A stretch of 64,000 nt of DNA from Acetobacter thailandicus (GCF_011516655.1 NZ_WOSV01000001.1:124001-188000); one strand, 5' to 3'; counted from the stretch's first letter, positions 1 to 9,398 are shown. Notes: generated by a model not told the origin, from the sequence alone. Program-made: numbers and translations.

Positions 1-2
1 TT

Positions 3-137
3 GGCGAAGGTGCCAGCCTGCGCATGACCCAACGCCAGGATTATGCCTCTTACATTGCCCGAAACGGCGGCAAGGTCAGCGCACTAATCAGCGCACTAAA
101 ACGCCAGATTGCCAACCACAGCGCAGCGCAGCAGTAA
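3..137 (+). CDS. C-terminal end of an unidentified protein (5' truncated by the window)
   Basis: An open frame enters from the left edge and stops at TAA 135-137, giving 44 residues that end in NHSAAQQ. The fragment is polar, with a probable helix (KVSALISALKRQIA). It carries no motif I recognise. It points towards the GNAT gene, so the two are convergent. Being open to the edge and ending cleanly supports a real gene end, but no function can be given. Confidence 0.5.
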   Translation, partial: GEGASLRMTQRQDYASYIARNGGKVSALISALKRQIANHSAAQQ

Positions 138-170
138 TCTTGCAAAACAGCGACGCCTGATATTTTTCAT

Positions 171-722
171 TTAACGTATCAGGCGCGCTCTTCTTCTGTC
201 AGAAAACGCAGGAAGGCGCGGCGCTGGCCGGAAGCTTTCATAAACCAGCATACGCTGGCCATCACGTTCAAACGTATCACACTGCCGCATCCCTATCCCT
301 TTAAGAATGCTGCATGAGGAAAGATTACTTTCCTTAGCAACGGCGATAAGACGTTCAACACCGGCATCATGTGAAAAATTAAGCGCAGCACTCGCCGCCT
401 CACGTGCGATTCCTCGCCCGCTTGCCCAGGGGTAAAGCGAAAAACGCAAACTAAAGCCACGACCATCCGGACGGTCGTGCACACCGGTCATACCAACGAA
501 CCGGTTTTCTTCATGAATAGTAAGAATACCAACCTTGTGACATGCCCAGAAGGCAATATCGTCAGCCATATCCTGCTCAGCCTGCTGCCGTGTCCGTACA
601 CCACCGAGCATCTGCCCAAAAGCACTGCCATCCTGCTTCAGGCGCACCATATCTTCCATATCAGACCAGCTGACAGGCTTTAGCAGAAGTCGGCCTGTGC
701 GCACGGTACGCGCATCAGTCAT
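171..722 (-). CDS. GNAT-family N-acetyltransferase (RimJ/RimL-like)
   Basis: This 183-residue protein has the layout of the GNAT fold used by acetyl-CoA-dependent acetyltransferases. TGRLLLKP is the typical first strand of RimJ/RimL-type enzymes. The acetyl-CoA-binding loop is seen around WASGRGIAREA (the R/Q-x-x-G-x-G/A motif), and a late SNLSSCSILKGIGM segment matches the conserved N..S..ll.k.GF region. The C-terminal tail is basic. The substrate cannot be read from sequence; proteins of this subgroup acetylate N-terminal amines or small molecules. It lies downstream of ettA on the same strand, but a terminator separates them. Confidence 0.8.
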   Translation of the reverse strand: MTDARTVRTGRLLLKPVSWSDMEDMVRLKQDGSAFGQMLGGVRTRQQAEQDMADDIAFWACHKVGILTIHEENRFVGMTGVHDRPDGRGFSLRFSLYPWASGRGIAREAASAALNFSHDAGVERLIAVAKESNLSSCSILKGIGMRQCDTFERDGQRMLVYESFRPAPRLPAFSDRRRARLIR

Positions 723-793
723 TGGGCAAGCCCTCTTTTCAGAAAAGCCTCTCCGGCATCAATACTAAAGAACACGAGCGAACAACCGTAGCT

Positions 794-829
794 AAAAAAA
801 AAGCACTGACACAAGAGCGCCAGTGCTTT
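794..829 (-). terminator. Rho-independent terminator of ettA
   Basis: On the minus strand AAAGCACTG (829-821) pairs with CAGTGCTTT (808-800), a 9-bp stem with a 12-nt loop, followed by a run of T residues (the A run at 794-802 on the plus strand). It lies just past the ettA stop. Confidence 0.85.
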
Positions 830-837
830 CAGCCTGA

Positions 838-2517
838 TCAGCGCGCTATAGGGCGATATCTGATACGGCTGGGCTCTGTTGCATTTGGCCCCAGGCGGCG
901 GCGTTTATCTTCTTCATAGGCTTCGAAGTTTCCTTCAAACCATTCAACGTGAGAATCACCTTCAAACGCAAGAATATGCGTAGCCAGACGGTCGAGGAAC
1001 CAGCGGTCATGGGTGATCACCACAGCACAGCCAGGGAACTCAGCCAGAGCCTCCTCAAGTGCACGCAGGGTATCAACGTCAAGATCGTTAGTAGGTTCGT
1101 CAAGCAGCAGAACGTTACTTTCCTGGCGCAGCATTTTAGCCATATGCACGCGGTTACGCTCACCACCGGAAAGGATGCCGACCTTCTTCTGCTGGTCTGA
1201 GCCTTTAAAGTTAAAGGCACCGGTATAAGCACGCGATGGCACAGCCCGTTTACCCAGATAAATCACATCAGTGCCGCCGGAGATCTCTTCCCACACTGTT
1301 TTTTCAGGGTCCAGATCATCGCGAGACTGGTCAACATAACCAAGCTTAACAGTTTCACCAATTTTCAGCGAACCCGCATCTGGCTTTTCTGCGCCAATAA
1401 TCATTTTAAACAGGGTCGATTTACCCGCACCGTTTGGCCCGATCACCCCAACAATGCCGCCTGGTGGCAACTTGAAGTTAAGATTATCAATAAGCAGACG
1501 CTCACCAAAGCCTTTGCTCAGGTCTTCGGCCTCAATAACGGTGCTGCCCAGGCGCGGACCGGGCGCAATAACGATATCTGCAACGCCGTTCTGCTTCTCA
1601 GCACTCTGCGCCAGCATTTCTTCATAGCGGGCAATACGTGACTTACTTTTAGCCTGACGCGCTTTAGGGCTTGACCCAATCCACTCCTGCTCAGCAGCAA
1701 GAGCGCGCTGACGGGCACTTTCTTCTTTCTCTTCCTGAGCAAGACGTTTGCGTTTCTGCTCAAGCCATGAAGAATAATTGCCCTCGAAGGGGATGCCACG
1801 GCCACGCTCGATCTCAAGGATCCAGTTGGTCACATTATCAAGGAAGTAACGGTCATGGGTGATGACCATAACTGTGCCGCTGTAATCCTGAAGTGTTTTT
1901 TCCAGCCATGCAACGCTCTCAGCGTCAAGATGGTTGGTTGGTTCATCAAGCAGAAGAATGTCAGGTTTCTCAAGCAGCAGACGGCACAGTGCCACACGAC
2001 GGCGCTCACCACCTGAAAGTTTATCAACCGGGCTGTCGGCAGATGGGCAACGCAGTGCATCAAGCGCCATATCGAGCTTACGGTCGAGCTCCCAGCCATC
2101 GCCTGCATCAATTTTTTCCTGCAGCTCTGCCTGTTCAGCCAGCAAGGCTGTCATTTCATCATCTTCCATGGGCTCGGCAAAGCGCATGGAAATCTCGTTA
2201 AAGCGATCAACAGCTTTTTTCAGGTCACCGAAACCCTGAGCAACGTTTTCGCCAACTGTGAGAGACGGATCGAGCTGTGGCTCCTGCTCAAGATACCCGA
2301 CTTTAACACCTTCAGCAGCCCAGGCCTCACCACCATATTCTTTATCAATGCCGGCCATAATTTTCAGCAGGGTCGATTTACCCGCACCGTTAACGCCGAG
2401 AACACCGATTTTTACGCCGGGAAGGAAGGAAAGCGTAATGCCTTTAAATACTTCACGCCCACCAGGATAAGCCTTGGTCAGGTCTTTCATCACATAGACG
2501 TATTGATAAGCTGCCAC
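838..2517 (-). CDS. ettA: Energy-dependent translational throttle protein EttA (ABC-F ATPase)
   Basis: EttA binds the ribosomal E site and couples translation to the ATP/ADP ratio. The protein has two ABC domains without membrane segments, each with a Walker A (GVNGAGKST, GPNGAGKST), an LSGGERRRV or LSGGERNRV signature and a Walker B ending LLLDEPTNHLD or LLLDEPTNDLD. A charged linker (about residues 250-310) contains the arm region. I chose the GTG at 2517 because GAGGAG lies 9 bases upstream and the resulting 559 residues match the roughly 555 of E. coli EttA; a longer frame reading upstream has no such support. The gene is monocistronic, with its own terminator. Confidence 0.93.
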   Translation of the reverse strand: MAAYQYVYVMKDLTKAYPGGREVFKGITLSFLPGVKIGVLGVNGAGKSTLLKIMAGIDKEYGGEAWAAEGVKVGYLEQEPQLDPSLTVGENVAQGFGDLKKAVDRFNEISMRFAEPMEDDEMTALLAEQAELQEKIDAGDGWELDRKLDMALDALRCPSADSPVDKLSGGERRRVALCRLLLEKPDILLLDEPTNHLDAESVAWLEKTLQDYSGTVMVITHDRYFLDNVTNWILEIERGRGIPFEGNYSSWLEQKRKRLAQEEKEESARQRALAAEQEWIGSSPKARQAKSKSRIARYEEMLAQSAEKQNGVADIVIAPGPRLGSTVIEAEDLSKGFGERLLIDNLNFKLPPGGIVGVIGPNGAGKSTLFKMIIGAEKPDAGSLKIGETVKLGYVDQSRDDLDPEKTVWEEISGGTDVIYLGKRAVPSRAYTGAFNFKGSDQQKKVGILSGGERNRVHMAKMLRQESNVLLLDEPTNDLDVDTLRALEEALAEFPGCAVVITHDRWFLDRLATHILAFEGDSHVEWFEGNFEAYEEDKRRRLGPNATEPSRIRYRPIAR

Positions 2518-2589
2518 GAGATGAGACTCCTCACAATGGAATAATAAATTTAGGCCGTCTGGTAAGGGACGTGAGGTTATAGAGAAACC

Positions 2590-2663
2590 TGCGCCCGGCA
2601 GGACTTGAACCCGCAACCTAGCCGTTATGAGCGGCCCGCTCTAACCAGTTGAGCTACGGGCGC
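2590..2663 (-). tRNA. tRNA with CAT anticodon (elongator Met or Ile2)
   Basis: A full cloverleaf is present on the minus strand: acceptor GCGCCCG/CGGGCGC with discriminator A, D arm, anticodon stem GGCCG/CGGCT around loop CTCATAA, and a T arm with loop TTCAAGT. The CAT anticodon fits elongator tRNA-Met or the lysidine-modified tRNA-Ile2. The three G-C pairs of an initiator anticodon stem are absent. CCA is not encoded. It sits between ettA and ppa. Confidence 0.93.
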
Positions 2664-2823
2664 GCAGGTGTTCTCTGATTTACGCAACCTGAGCCATTTG
2701 GCAAGAGCTGATGAGCGAATTTTCGATAAAAAGTCATCTTTTCTGTTCTGCCTTGGCAAGAAGCCTTGCGCCGGATAGGGTCTGCCCTCTCTACTGACTG
2801 ATAAAACCGGAGTACCCTGAGTA

Positions 2824-3348
2824 ATGGATATTTCTAAACTTTCCCCTGGCAAAGATGTTCCCAACGACATTAACGTCGTGATCGAAATTCCTCAGGGATC
2901 ATCTGTCAAATACGAAGTCGACAAAGACAGCGGCGCAGTTATTGTTGACCGCTTCCTTTTCACACCAATGGCTTACCCGACAGCTTATGGTTTCATTCCC
3001 GGCACACTGGCTGCTGATGGTGACCCGACCGATGCCCTGGTGCTGACACCGTCTAATGTTGTGCCCGGCTCTGTTATTCGTGCACGCCCGATTGGTGTAC
3101 TGAAAATGGAAGACGAATCAGGTCAGGACGAAAAAATCATCTGCGTACCACATGATAAAATCTCCCCCATCTTCAGCAAAGTGCAGAGCATTGCCGACCT
3201 GCCCGAACTGACAGTGAAAGAAATCGAACATTTCTTCACTCACTACAAAGACCTTGAGCCCGGCAAATGGGTTAAAGTAACCGGCTGGGGTGACCGCAAT
3301 GAAGCAGGTGCTTTCATTACCAGTGCTCTCGAAGCTGCAAAAAAATAA
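2824..3348 (+). CDS. ppa: Inorganic pyrophosphatase (family I, soluble)
   Basis: It hydrolyses pyrophosphate to two phosphates and so drives biosynthetic reactions; cytosolic, magnesium dependent. The 174 residues match the usual bacterial family I length. The signature metal-binding aspartates are in DGDPTD (residues 65-70), and the substrate-contacting segment with KYEVDKDSG, FTPMAYP and AYGFIPGTL is intact. GGAG lies upstream of the ATG. A strong terminator follows, so the gene is probably its own unit. Confidence 0.96.
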   Translation: MDISKLSPGKDVPNDINVVIEIPQGSSVKYEVDKDSGAVIVDRFLFTPMAYPTAYGFIPGTLAADGDPTDALVLTPSNVVPGSVIRARPIGVLKMEDESGQDEKIICVPHDKISPIFSKVQSIADLPELTVKEIEHFFTHYKDLEPGKWVKVTGWGDRNEAGAFITSALEAAKK

Positions 3349-3382
3349 GCCTGACGTACTGTCACGCCTGATATAAACAGAG

Positions 3383-3421
3383 AAACCGGAGGCGGCCTGA
3401 CATCGGGCCCTCCGGTTTTTT
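3383..3421 (+). terminator. Rho-independent terminator of ppa
   Basis: AAACCGGAGG pairs with CCTCCGGTTT, followed by a T run. It lies about 35 bases past the ppa stop. Confidence 0.88.
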
Positions 3422-3528
3422 AATTCTTTTTTGCAAAGAACTGTTTTCATAAACATACGGCATCCCCATCTGTCATGATATCCTGGCCTGACATAGCAGG
3501 CCGCCATCCGACAAAGGAATTGCCGCGC

Positions 3529-4350
3529 ATGAGCAGCACCTCTCCTGCAACCACGCATAAGCGCCAGCCAGCAGTTTTTATACCCCATGGGGGCGGCCCC
3601 TGCTTTTTTATGGACTGGCCTGATGTATGGGACAAAATGGCAGAGTTCCTGCGCGGGTTCAGCCATACACTCCCTCAGAAGCCAGATGCTCTTCTGGTCG
3701 TTTCAGGACACTGGGAGACGGAAACACTCACAGTAACAGCGTCAGAAAAACCTGAGCTGATCTATGACTATCACGGCTTTCCTGAGCATACCTATTCCTT
3801 ACGCTACCCCGCTCCGGGCAACCCGGCACTGGCCACACAAATCTGTTCGCTTCTCAAAAATGCGGGGATTAGCGCAACATCTGACCCTGATCGCGGCCTG
3901 GACCACGGTGTTTTCATTCCGTTCATGCTGGCTTTCCCTGATGCAGACATCCCGGTTGTTGAGCTCTCCTTACGCCAGGACCTTGATCCGGCCTTTCATA
4001 TTCAGGCTGGTAAGGCGCTCGCTCCGCTCAGAGACCAGAATGTACTCATTGTCAGCACAGGCATGAGCTACCATAATCTGCGTCACTTTATGACAGCCAA
4101 CCCAAAGACAGATCAGGACGCGGTAGCATTTGACACATGGCTTGATAAAGCAGCCTGCCTGCCCGAAGCAGAGCGCAACAATGCCCTGATACATTGGGAG
4201 GAAGCCCCCGCTGCACGCGTCATTCATCCGCGTGAAGAACATCTGCTCCCGCTGATGGTCGCAGCCGGCGCAGCCGGAGCTGATCAGGGGGAGCGTATTT
4301 ATAGCGACACAGTTCTTGGCAAAGCTCTCTCGGGCTTCCGCTTCGGATAA
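3529..4350 (+). CDS. DODA-type extradiol ring-opening dioxygenase family protein (YgiD-like)
   Basis: This 273-residue protein belongs to the LigB/DODA fold, which uses a metal ion to open aromatic diols; YgiD of E. coli is 271 residues. Near the N-terminus FIPHGGGPCFF supplies the first metal histidine. VSGHWE, the DYHGFPEHTYSLRYPAPG stretch, LDHGVFIPF and the late HPREEHLLPLMVAAGAA are all family hallmarks. I prefer the ATG at 3529, which has AAAGGA upstream, to the in-frame ATG at 3475. The physiological substrate is unknown. Confidence 0.88.
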   Translation: MSSTSPATTHKRQPAVFIPHGGGPCFFMDWPDVWDKMAEFLRGFSHTLPQKPDALLVVSGHWETETLTVTASEKPELIYDYHGFPEHTYSLRYPAPGNPALATQICSLLKNAGISATSDPDRGLDHGVFIPFMLAFPDADIPVVELSLRQDLDPAFHIQAGKALAPLRDQNVLIVSTGMSYHNLRHFMTANPKTDQDAVAFDTWLDKAACLPEAERNNALIHWEEAPAARVIHPREEHLLPLMVAAGAAGADQGERIYSDTVLGKALSGFRFG

Positions 4351-4357
4351 TCTCGGG

Positions 4358-4377
4358 GGCCTGCTCTAACGCAGGCC
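4358..4377. terminator. Hairpin between convergent genes
   Basis: GGCCTGC and GCAGGCC form a 7-bp stem with a 6-base loop between the dioxygenase stop and the convergent outer-membrane gene. No clear T run follows on either strand, so bidirectional termination is only a possibility. Confidence 0.4.
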
Positions 4378-4400
4378 TCACCCCTCACAGAACAGATCAA

Positions 4401-5429
4401 TCAGAACACTGTATTCAAAGCACACTGGGGCGACACCACAAGACTGGTATTGTGGCCGGCAAAGTAAACTGATGACCCACAGATGACGCCAAAATTGGGG
4501 CTCCAGCTGAACTCAACTGCCGGTGCAGCCAGCCAGTCACCTGACGGGCTGCCCATATTGTCAATGATACTGCCATCCTTCATGACACCGCGCACACGGC
4601 TGCCATTGCTCCAGTCACGAGCAATATCCATTGCCAGCACCCACTTCTGATTAATACCATATTCGAGAGAGAAACCTGCCGAACCAAAAAGGCCGGCGCG
4701 GGCGTTGCCACGAAATCCGGGCTCTGTGCCGTAACTGCTCATACCATGCAACTGCGCTTTGTTCAGGGGCTTACGCAGCGTTGCCCACATACGCAGGCGC
4801 AACGCATGGTTACCGGGCAACGTGTAAGTGGACTGCTCAGTCAGAGCCAGGCGCAGAGTATATGTTCCAGACCCTACACCATCCTGAGTGCGGTCGATTC
4901 TCTGATAATCTCCGGTCGGAAATGCCATACCCACAAAAGCACTCAGAGCCGGAATAAAACGATCAGGATTCGCATCCAGATAACGCCACATCACATCAAC
5001 CGGCAGATCAGAAAACTTGACCCCGCTGCTTGTCTGGTTCCCGTGACCGCCCCAGCGATAACTGAACGTCGGCAATGTCTGCACACTGACGTTGTCCGTG
5101 ATAGAATATTTAATCATTGTAAAATTAGTGATATTTTTTGTGCGCGGATGTAACGGCCCGATATTCCCGTTACTATCAATATACCCCACAGGCTGATTGT
5201 AGGTCACATAAGGCTCAATCGCGAGGATACCCTTTTGCGTCATAGCCCCGGAAGGAGAGACAAGAGAACCCGTATACCATTGCGGCTTCGTAACAGCCTG
5301 TACTTCAGGAGGAGCAGTTAAAGAATGTTCAGTCTCAGATGCCAGGACAGAAGAATAAGAGCTGAAACAGAGCGAAACGGTAAATGTTGTTAAAAACTTT
5401 ACTGCATAACGTGCTCTATATCTGATCAA
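4401..5429 (-). CDS. Probable outer-membrane beta-barrel (Phenol_MetA_deg-like family)
   Basis: 342 residues. The start has a basic n-region and a hydrophobic stretch (FLTTFTVSLCFSSYSSVLA), a likely signal peptide cleaved near residue 30. The remainder shows alternating aromatic and polar strands with QKGILAIEPYVTYNQPVG, FTMIKYSITDNVSVQTLPTFSYRW and FSLEYGINQKWVLAMDIARDW, and ends in F, all as in outer-membrane barrels. The pattern resembles the transporter/MetA-pathway barrel family. Transport substrate is unknown. A long AT-rich region upstream probably holds its promoter. Confidence 0.65.
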   Translation of the reverse strand: MIRYRARYAVKFLTTFTVSLCFSSYSSVLASETEHSLTAPPEVQAVTKPQWYTGSLVSPSGAMTQKGILAIEPYVTYNQPVGYIDSNGNIGPLHPRTKNITNFTMIKYSITDNVSVQTLPTFSYRWGGHGNQTSSGVKFSDLPVDVMWRYLDANPDRFIPALSAFVGMAFPTGDYQRIDRTQDGVGSGTYTLRLALTEQSTYTLPGNHALRLRMWATLRKPLNKAQLHGMSSYGTEPGFRGNARAGLFGSAGFSLEYGINQKWVLAMDIARDWSNGSRVRGVMKDGSIIDNMGSPSGDWLAAPAVEFSWSPNFGVICGSSVYFAGHNTSLVVSPQCALNTVF

Positions 5430-5751
5430 TTCTGTGCCCTCCCTCTGACCGCATCTTTTTCAGCTTTTTTGCCAGTCATTCTGCTTCATTAACAGAGAAA
5501 CAGGCACGGTCTTTATTATTACAGAGAATAGCACCAAAGATAAATAAAATTTCATTTTAGCAACGATAAAATGCTGAATGTTGCTTTTCAGGCAACAAAA
5601 TGGACATATTGTAACAGCACCTCAAAACGATAAATTTAAAAAAATGCACAAAAACGTATTTTTTTGAAAAAAGCATATTGCCAAAGAAAAAAACAACGCT
5701 ATAAAACGCGACATACCGACGCACACGAAACGACAGTGAGCGTCAGAAAAT
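5430..5751. other. AT-rich intergenic region
   Basis: This stretch of about 320 bases separates the outer-membrane gene from tRNA-Asp. It is strongly AT-rich with many A runs and should contain the promoters of both, but I cannot place -35/-10 boxes with confidence. A small GTTGC/GCAAC hairpin lies near 5580-5597. No coding frame is visible. Confidence 0.5.
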
Positions 5752-5828
<77 letters not shown>

Positions 5829-5973
5829 TTCTCTTAAAAATTTTATCAGAATGAGCGCACCATGTGACACAGAGTTGTGTCCTGGCATGTAACTTCATAT
5901 CAGCATATGACTTAAGGCAGACCCGCTCTGCGGTGCCTGCCTCTGATCACATTTAATCACTACAAACTGTTAC

Positions 5974-6501
5974 TCAGCTTTCAAGAGCGCTTACACCGTC
6001 AAGCGTTACAGCAACGCCGTGTACGGTAGCCGCAATACGTGCAGCAGTCTGCACAGCCTGAGCACCCAGAGCTTCTCTCACAATTTTTTCATGGCTCGTA
6101 ATGCACAGCTCACAGCCATTAATCGCTGAAACAGCCAGAGACCACAGTTCAAAATCTTCTTTTTCGACCCCGGGGCGGCCAATAACACTCATACGCAGCT
6201 GTGCAGGCATTTTAGCATATTCATCACCAGCCATATGAACAAAGCGATAATAAATATTATTCATACCCATAATCGCGGCAGCAGATTTTGCTGCATTCAG
6301 CGCTTCAGGAGAAAGACGGTCAGAAAACTCAGCCGTAACAGCTTTAATCACTTCGTCATTACGCGACGCAAGGGCTGAGGCAACAAAGGTACCAGCCAGC
6401 TGCTGCGGTGTCAGCGTAACATCGTTTGCCAGAGAGCTAAGGTTAAGACGCAGGTCTTTTGCATAATCAGGAATACGATTTTTCAGAGCATCAATAGACA
6501 T
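5974..6501 (-). CDS. ahpD: Alkylhydroperoxidase AhpD
   Basis: AhpD-type proteins reduce peroxides themselves or reduce oxidised AhpC. The 175-residue length is typical. The catalytic CxxC is in [13 protein letters not shown] (Cys130, Cys133) followed by His137, with an upstream glutamate in the EDFELW segment. The ATG at 6501 has AAGGA nine bases upstream; an upstream in-frame Met lacks this. It follows ahpC on the same strand after a 240-base gap containing a hairpin, so ahpCD may form a unit with intercistronic processing. Confidence 0.92.
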   Translation of the reverse strand: MSIDALKNRIPDYAKDLRLNLSSLANDVTLTPQQLAGTFVASALASRNDEVIKAVTAEFSDRLSPEALNAAKSAAAIMGMNNIYYRFVHMAGDEYAKMPAQLRMSVIGRPGVEKEDFELWSLAVSAINGCELCITSHEKIVREALGAQAVQTAARIAATVHGVAVTLDGVSALES

Positions 6502-6697
6502 CAGATCCATCCTTATCAGGAAAATAAAGCAGGCAACATCAAACACTGTTTCATTGCACTGAAACAGACAGCAGCAGACTCAGTTATAAAAAAGAAAAAC
6601 GGGCGCTTTGTCTGAAATCAGAAAACGCACAATGGCAGCGCAGCGCGCTTCTGCCATCAAAACCCCACCACAACAGGAAGGGATGCCAGAGGCATGC

Positions 6698-6717
6698 TAT
6701 GCTGCCTGAGCAGCATA
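6698..6717 (-). other. Hairpin in the ahpC-ahpD gap
   Basis: TATGCTGC and GCAGCATA form an 8-bp stem with a CTGA loop directly past ahpC. A second inverted repeat (ATGGCAG 6632-6638 / CTGCCAT 6651-6657) follows. Neither has a T run; they may stabilise or attenuate the ahpC transcript. Confidence 0.45.
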
Positions 6718-6741
6718 ACACCCCCTGACGCACAAAGAAGA

Positions 6742-7284
6742 TCAGACTTTAATAAAGTCGTCGCCTTTGTTCCAGTTACATGGGCACAGCTCATCGCTCT
6801 GCAGGCCATCAAGAATACGCACGATTTCCTGTGGGTTACGACCAACTGACAGATCGTTAACAGACACGTGGCGGATGATACCCTGCGGGTCAACAATGAA
6901 GGTCGCACGCAGAGCAACGCCTGCGTCTTTTGCCATAACGCCCGTGCCTTCTGTCAGCTCACGCTTAATGTCAGCCAGCATCGGGATTTCGAGGGTTTTG
7001 AGGTCCTCGTGGTGCAGGCGCCAGTTCAGGTGAACGAACTCGCTGTCGATAGAAACACCGTAAACAACGGCATCACGGTCAGCAAAGTCAGAAGCCTTTT
7101 TACCGAAAGCAACGATTTCGGTCGGGCAGACGAATGTGAAATCTTTAGGCCAGAAGAAAACGATCTTCCACTTACCAGCGTCAGATTTGTCAGAAATCTG
7201 GACAAACTGCCCTTTCAGACCTTCCGGACCACCAGGAACGGCTGTCAGATCAAACTCAGGAAATTTATCACCAACTGTCAGCAT
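6742..7284 (-). CDS. ahpC: Peroxiredoxin AhpC
   Basis: A typical 2-Cys peroxiredoxin of 180 residues that reduces hydrogen peroxide and alkyl hydroperoxides in the cytosol. The peroxidatic cysteine is in DFTFVCPTE (Cys53), with the conserved VYGVSIDSEFVHLNW and ATFIVDPQGIIRH segments. The C-terminus has DELCPCNW (Cys167 and Cys169), which supplies the resolving cysteine. It is divergent from oxyR and is probably activated by it. Confidence 0.95.
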   Translation of the reverse strand: MLTVGDKFPEFDLTAVPGGPEGLKGQFVQISDKSDAGKWKIVFFWPKDFTFVCPTEIVAFGKKASDFADRDAVVYGVSIDSEFVHLNWRLHHEDLKTLEIPMLADIKRELTEGTGVMAKDAGVALRATFIVDPQGIIRHVSVNDLSVGRNPQEIVRILDGLQSDELCPCNWNKGDDFIKV

Positions 7285-7456
7285 AAATCTGCTCCTTTAT
7301 TATGCCAGATACATCAGACAACGACACAGACTGCCGTTGTGTGTGGGCTTATCTATGGCGCGATATGACAATTCATGCCAATGAATATTTTATATCCAAA
7401 TCATCGACCCATTCGATCATTACATCTCACCAGCGACCTTACCGGAGACCACATCT
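7285..7456. promoter_or_regulatory. Divergent ahpC/oxyR control region
   Basis: A 172-base region between divergent ahpC and oxyR. It is the expected site for OxyR binding by analogy with other oxyR-ahpC loci. It contains AT-rich half-site-like words around 7360-7425 but no unambiguous four-part OxyR site that I could place. A purine-rich SD (GGAGCAG) precedes ahpC. Confidence 0.55.
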
Positions 7457-8383
7457 GTGCTTCCCCTGCCCTCTGCACAGCAACTGCGCTACCTTATTAC
7501 CCTCTCAGAACTGCGCCATTTCGGGCGGGCAGCGGCGGCCTGTGCTGTAACGCAGTCTACCCTGTCAGCCGGGATTATGACACTCGAACGTCAGCTTGAT
7601 GCCCAGCTTCTTGATCGTACCGTTGGCAAAAAAGTAGTGTTTACCCCCCTGGGGCAGGAGGTCGCCCGTAAAGGGCGTCAGGCCCTTGAGGCTCTTGAGG
7701 CTGTACCACAACTTGCAGCAGCTGCCCGTACCCCGCTGACAGGCCCTCTACGCCTGGGCGTTATTCCGACAATAGGGCCTTTTCTTGTTACCCCGATGGT
7801 GCGCACAATACAGGAGCGCTTTCCTCAGATTGTACTCTCCGTGACAGAAGATACGACTGAACGTCTCCTTGAGAAACTGAGCCTTGGCCGCCTGGACCTG
7901 CTCATCCTGGCAATGCCCTGCCTGTGCGATGGCACCGAAACCCTGCCTCTGTGGCGCGACCCCCTTCAGGTCATTATGCCTGAAGGGCATCCTCTCGCCT
8001 CAGCCAGCCACGTTTCTGCCGAACAACTTGAAGATCAGCGTATGATTATGATGGAGGACGGTCACTGCCTGCGCGAGCAGACACTGGCCGTCTGCCGTCA
8101 GGGACGCGGATGGGATAGTTCAGACGAAAATGATGCAACATTTACGGCTACATCCCTCCATACGATGGCAGATATGGTCGCCCTTGGCCTTGGTATCGGC
8201 GTTGTGCCGACTCTGGCCATCGACAACGGCCTGCTCAGCACTCATCCGGTTATCAGCCGTCCACTCTCAGGCGGGCCGGTCTGGCGTACAATCGGCCTTG
8301 CCTGGCGGCCGCGCTCTCCGCGTTCTGCTGATTTTCATACCCTGGCGGCAGCCTTTTCAACCTTGGCTCCCGCGGCAGAATAA
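7457..8383 (+). CDS. oxyR: Hydrogen-peroxide sensor and regulator OxyR (LysR family)
   Basis: 308 residues with an N-terminal LysR winged HTH (LRYLITLSELRHFGRAAAACAVTQSTLS) and a LysR substrate domain. The redox pair is recognisable: DGHCLREQTLAVC places cysteines at 204 and 213, the same nine-residue spacing as Cys199/Cys208 of E. coli OxyR. Peroxide forms a disulfide there and switches activation on. Divergence from ahpC, with ahpD downstream of ahpC, fits direct control. Confidence 0.94.
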   Translation: MLPLPSAQQLRYLITLSELRHFGRAAAACAVTQSTLSAGIMTLERQLDAQLLDRTVGKKVVFTPLGQEVARKGRQALEALEAVPQLAAAARTPLTGPLRLGVIPTIGPFLVTPMVRTIQERFPQIVLSVTEDTTERLLEKLSLGRLDLLILAMPCLCDGTETLPLWRDPLQVIMPEGHPLASASHVSAEQLEDQRMIMMEDGHCLREQTLAVCRQGRGWDSSDENDATFTATSLHTMADMVALGLGIGVVPTLAIDNGLLSTHPVISRPLSGGPVWRTIGLAWRPRSPRSADFHTLAAAFSTLAPAAE

Positions 8384-8516
8384 AAAATGAAAAACTGCCT
8401 GATGCAAAGAAAATCACTGTATAACGGCTCAAATTATTGACTCAGAGCGCCCGAAACGTTATGTGCGCACTCATCTTAATTTCAACTCATCTGGAACTGG
8501 CGGAGAAAAACAGGCC

Positions 8517-8642
8517 ATGAAAATCAGAAACAGCCTGAAATCGGCCAAAGTGCGTGACAAAGACTGCCGTGTAGTACGTCGTCGTGGCCGGGTTTATGTT
8601 ATCAACAAAAAGAACCCTCGCATGAAAGCCCGTCAGGGCTGA
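8517..8642 (+). CDS. rpmJ: 50S ribosomal protein L36
   Basis: A 41-residue gene beginning [11 protein letters not shown] and ending NPRMKARQG. The sequence is that of the zinc-site-poor (C-minus-like) L36 seen in alphaproteobacteria, with a single Cys and basic [15 protein letters not shown] core. It starts at ATG 8517 with GGAG upstream. Confidence 0.95.
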   Translation: MKIRNSLKSAKVRDKDCRVVRRRGRVYVINKKNPRMKARQG

Positions 8643-8675
8643 TTTATGTTGTCTCTGGCCTTTTAAGGCTGGCAG

Positions 8676-9395
8676 ATGAGACATGATATCCGTATAACCC
8701 GTTTTTCCATTCTATGGAGGAGCGGGTTTTTGCGTTCAGGATCTTTTATTCGCAGCGCCTCAGGGCATCTCATTAAAGGCCTGCTGCTTTATACTGCACT
8801 CAGCAGCACTGCGGCTTTATGCGCATCAGCACATCATAAAAAAGCTGAACAGACATCTGAAGCCCTGCCGCCGCCCGCAGCGGCATCAGCCCATGCACCG
8901 AAAAAATCACCTGCCGATGAACTTCAGGCAGCCCTGGTGGTACAGCTGACGCATACAACATCAGCTGATGAGGCGCATCTTATCGCTGATAAGCTGGAAA
9001 GCCTTCGCTCAGCCGGCCTCTCTCCCACGACACTTCTTTTGCTGCGCCGCGCCAGAAAGGATGTCACAGACCAGAAACCTGATGACGCCTCGGAAGACAT
9101 GAACGACGCTCTGGCATTGCAGCCCGAAAAAGCTGTGTTATGGCGCTCTCGCGCGCAGATTCGTCTTGTTGCAGGTGACCTGAAGGGCGCTGTCAGTGAC
9201 CTCGGCACAGCCCTGCAAAAAGACCCGGATGATGCGACCAGCTGGGCCCTGCTCAGCACGGTGGAGGAACAGCGTAAAGACGGCAAAGCCGCACTGAAAG
9301 CATGGCAAAAAGTGCTCTCGCTTAATCCGACAGCTGACAAAAACCATAAACGCCTTGATGCCCTGCATATCCTGGCTTACGGGCAGCCAACCTGA
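8676..9395 (+). CDS. Exported TPR-repeat protein
   Basis: 239 residues. A basic N-terminus and hydrophobic stretch (GHLIKGLLLYTALSSTAALCASA, about residues 29-52) suggest a signal peptide or anchor. A Pro/Ala-rich linker follows. The second half has at least two tetratricopeptide units with alternating helices (EDMNDALALQPEKAVLWRSRAQIRLVAGDLKGAVSDLGTALQKDPDDATSW and a further one). TPRs mediate protein contacts; the partner is unknown. The real start may be internal. Confidence 0.75.
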   Translation: MRHDIRITRFSILWRSGFLRSGSFIRSASGHLIKGLLLYTALSSTAALCASAHHKKAEQTSEALPPPAAASAHAPKKSPADELQAALVVQLTHTTSADEAHLIADKLESLRSAGLSPTTLLLLRRARKDVTDQKPDDASEDMNDALALQPEKAVLWRSRAQIRLVAGDLKGAVSDLGTALQKDPDDATSWALLSTVEEQRKDGKAALKAWQKVLSLNPTADKNHKRLDALHILAYGQPT

Positions 9396-9398
9396 TTT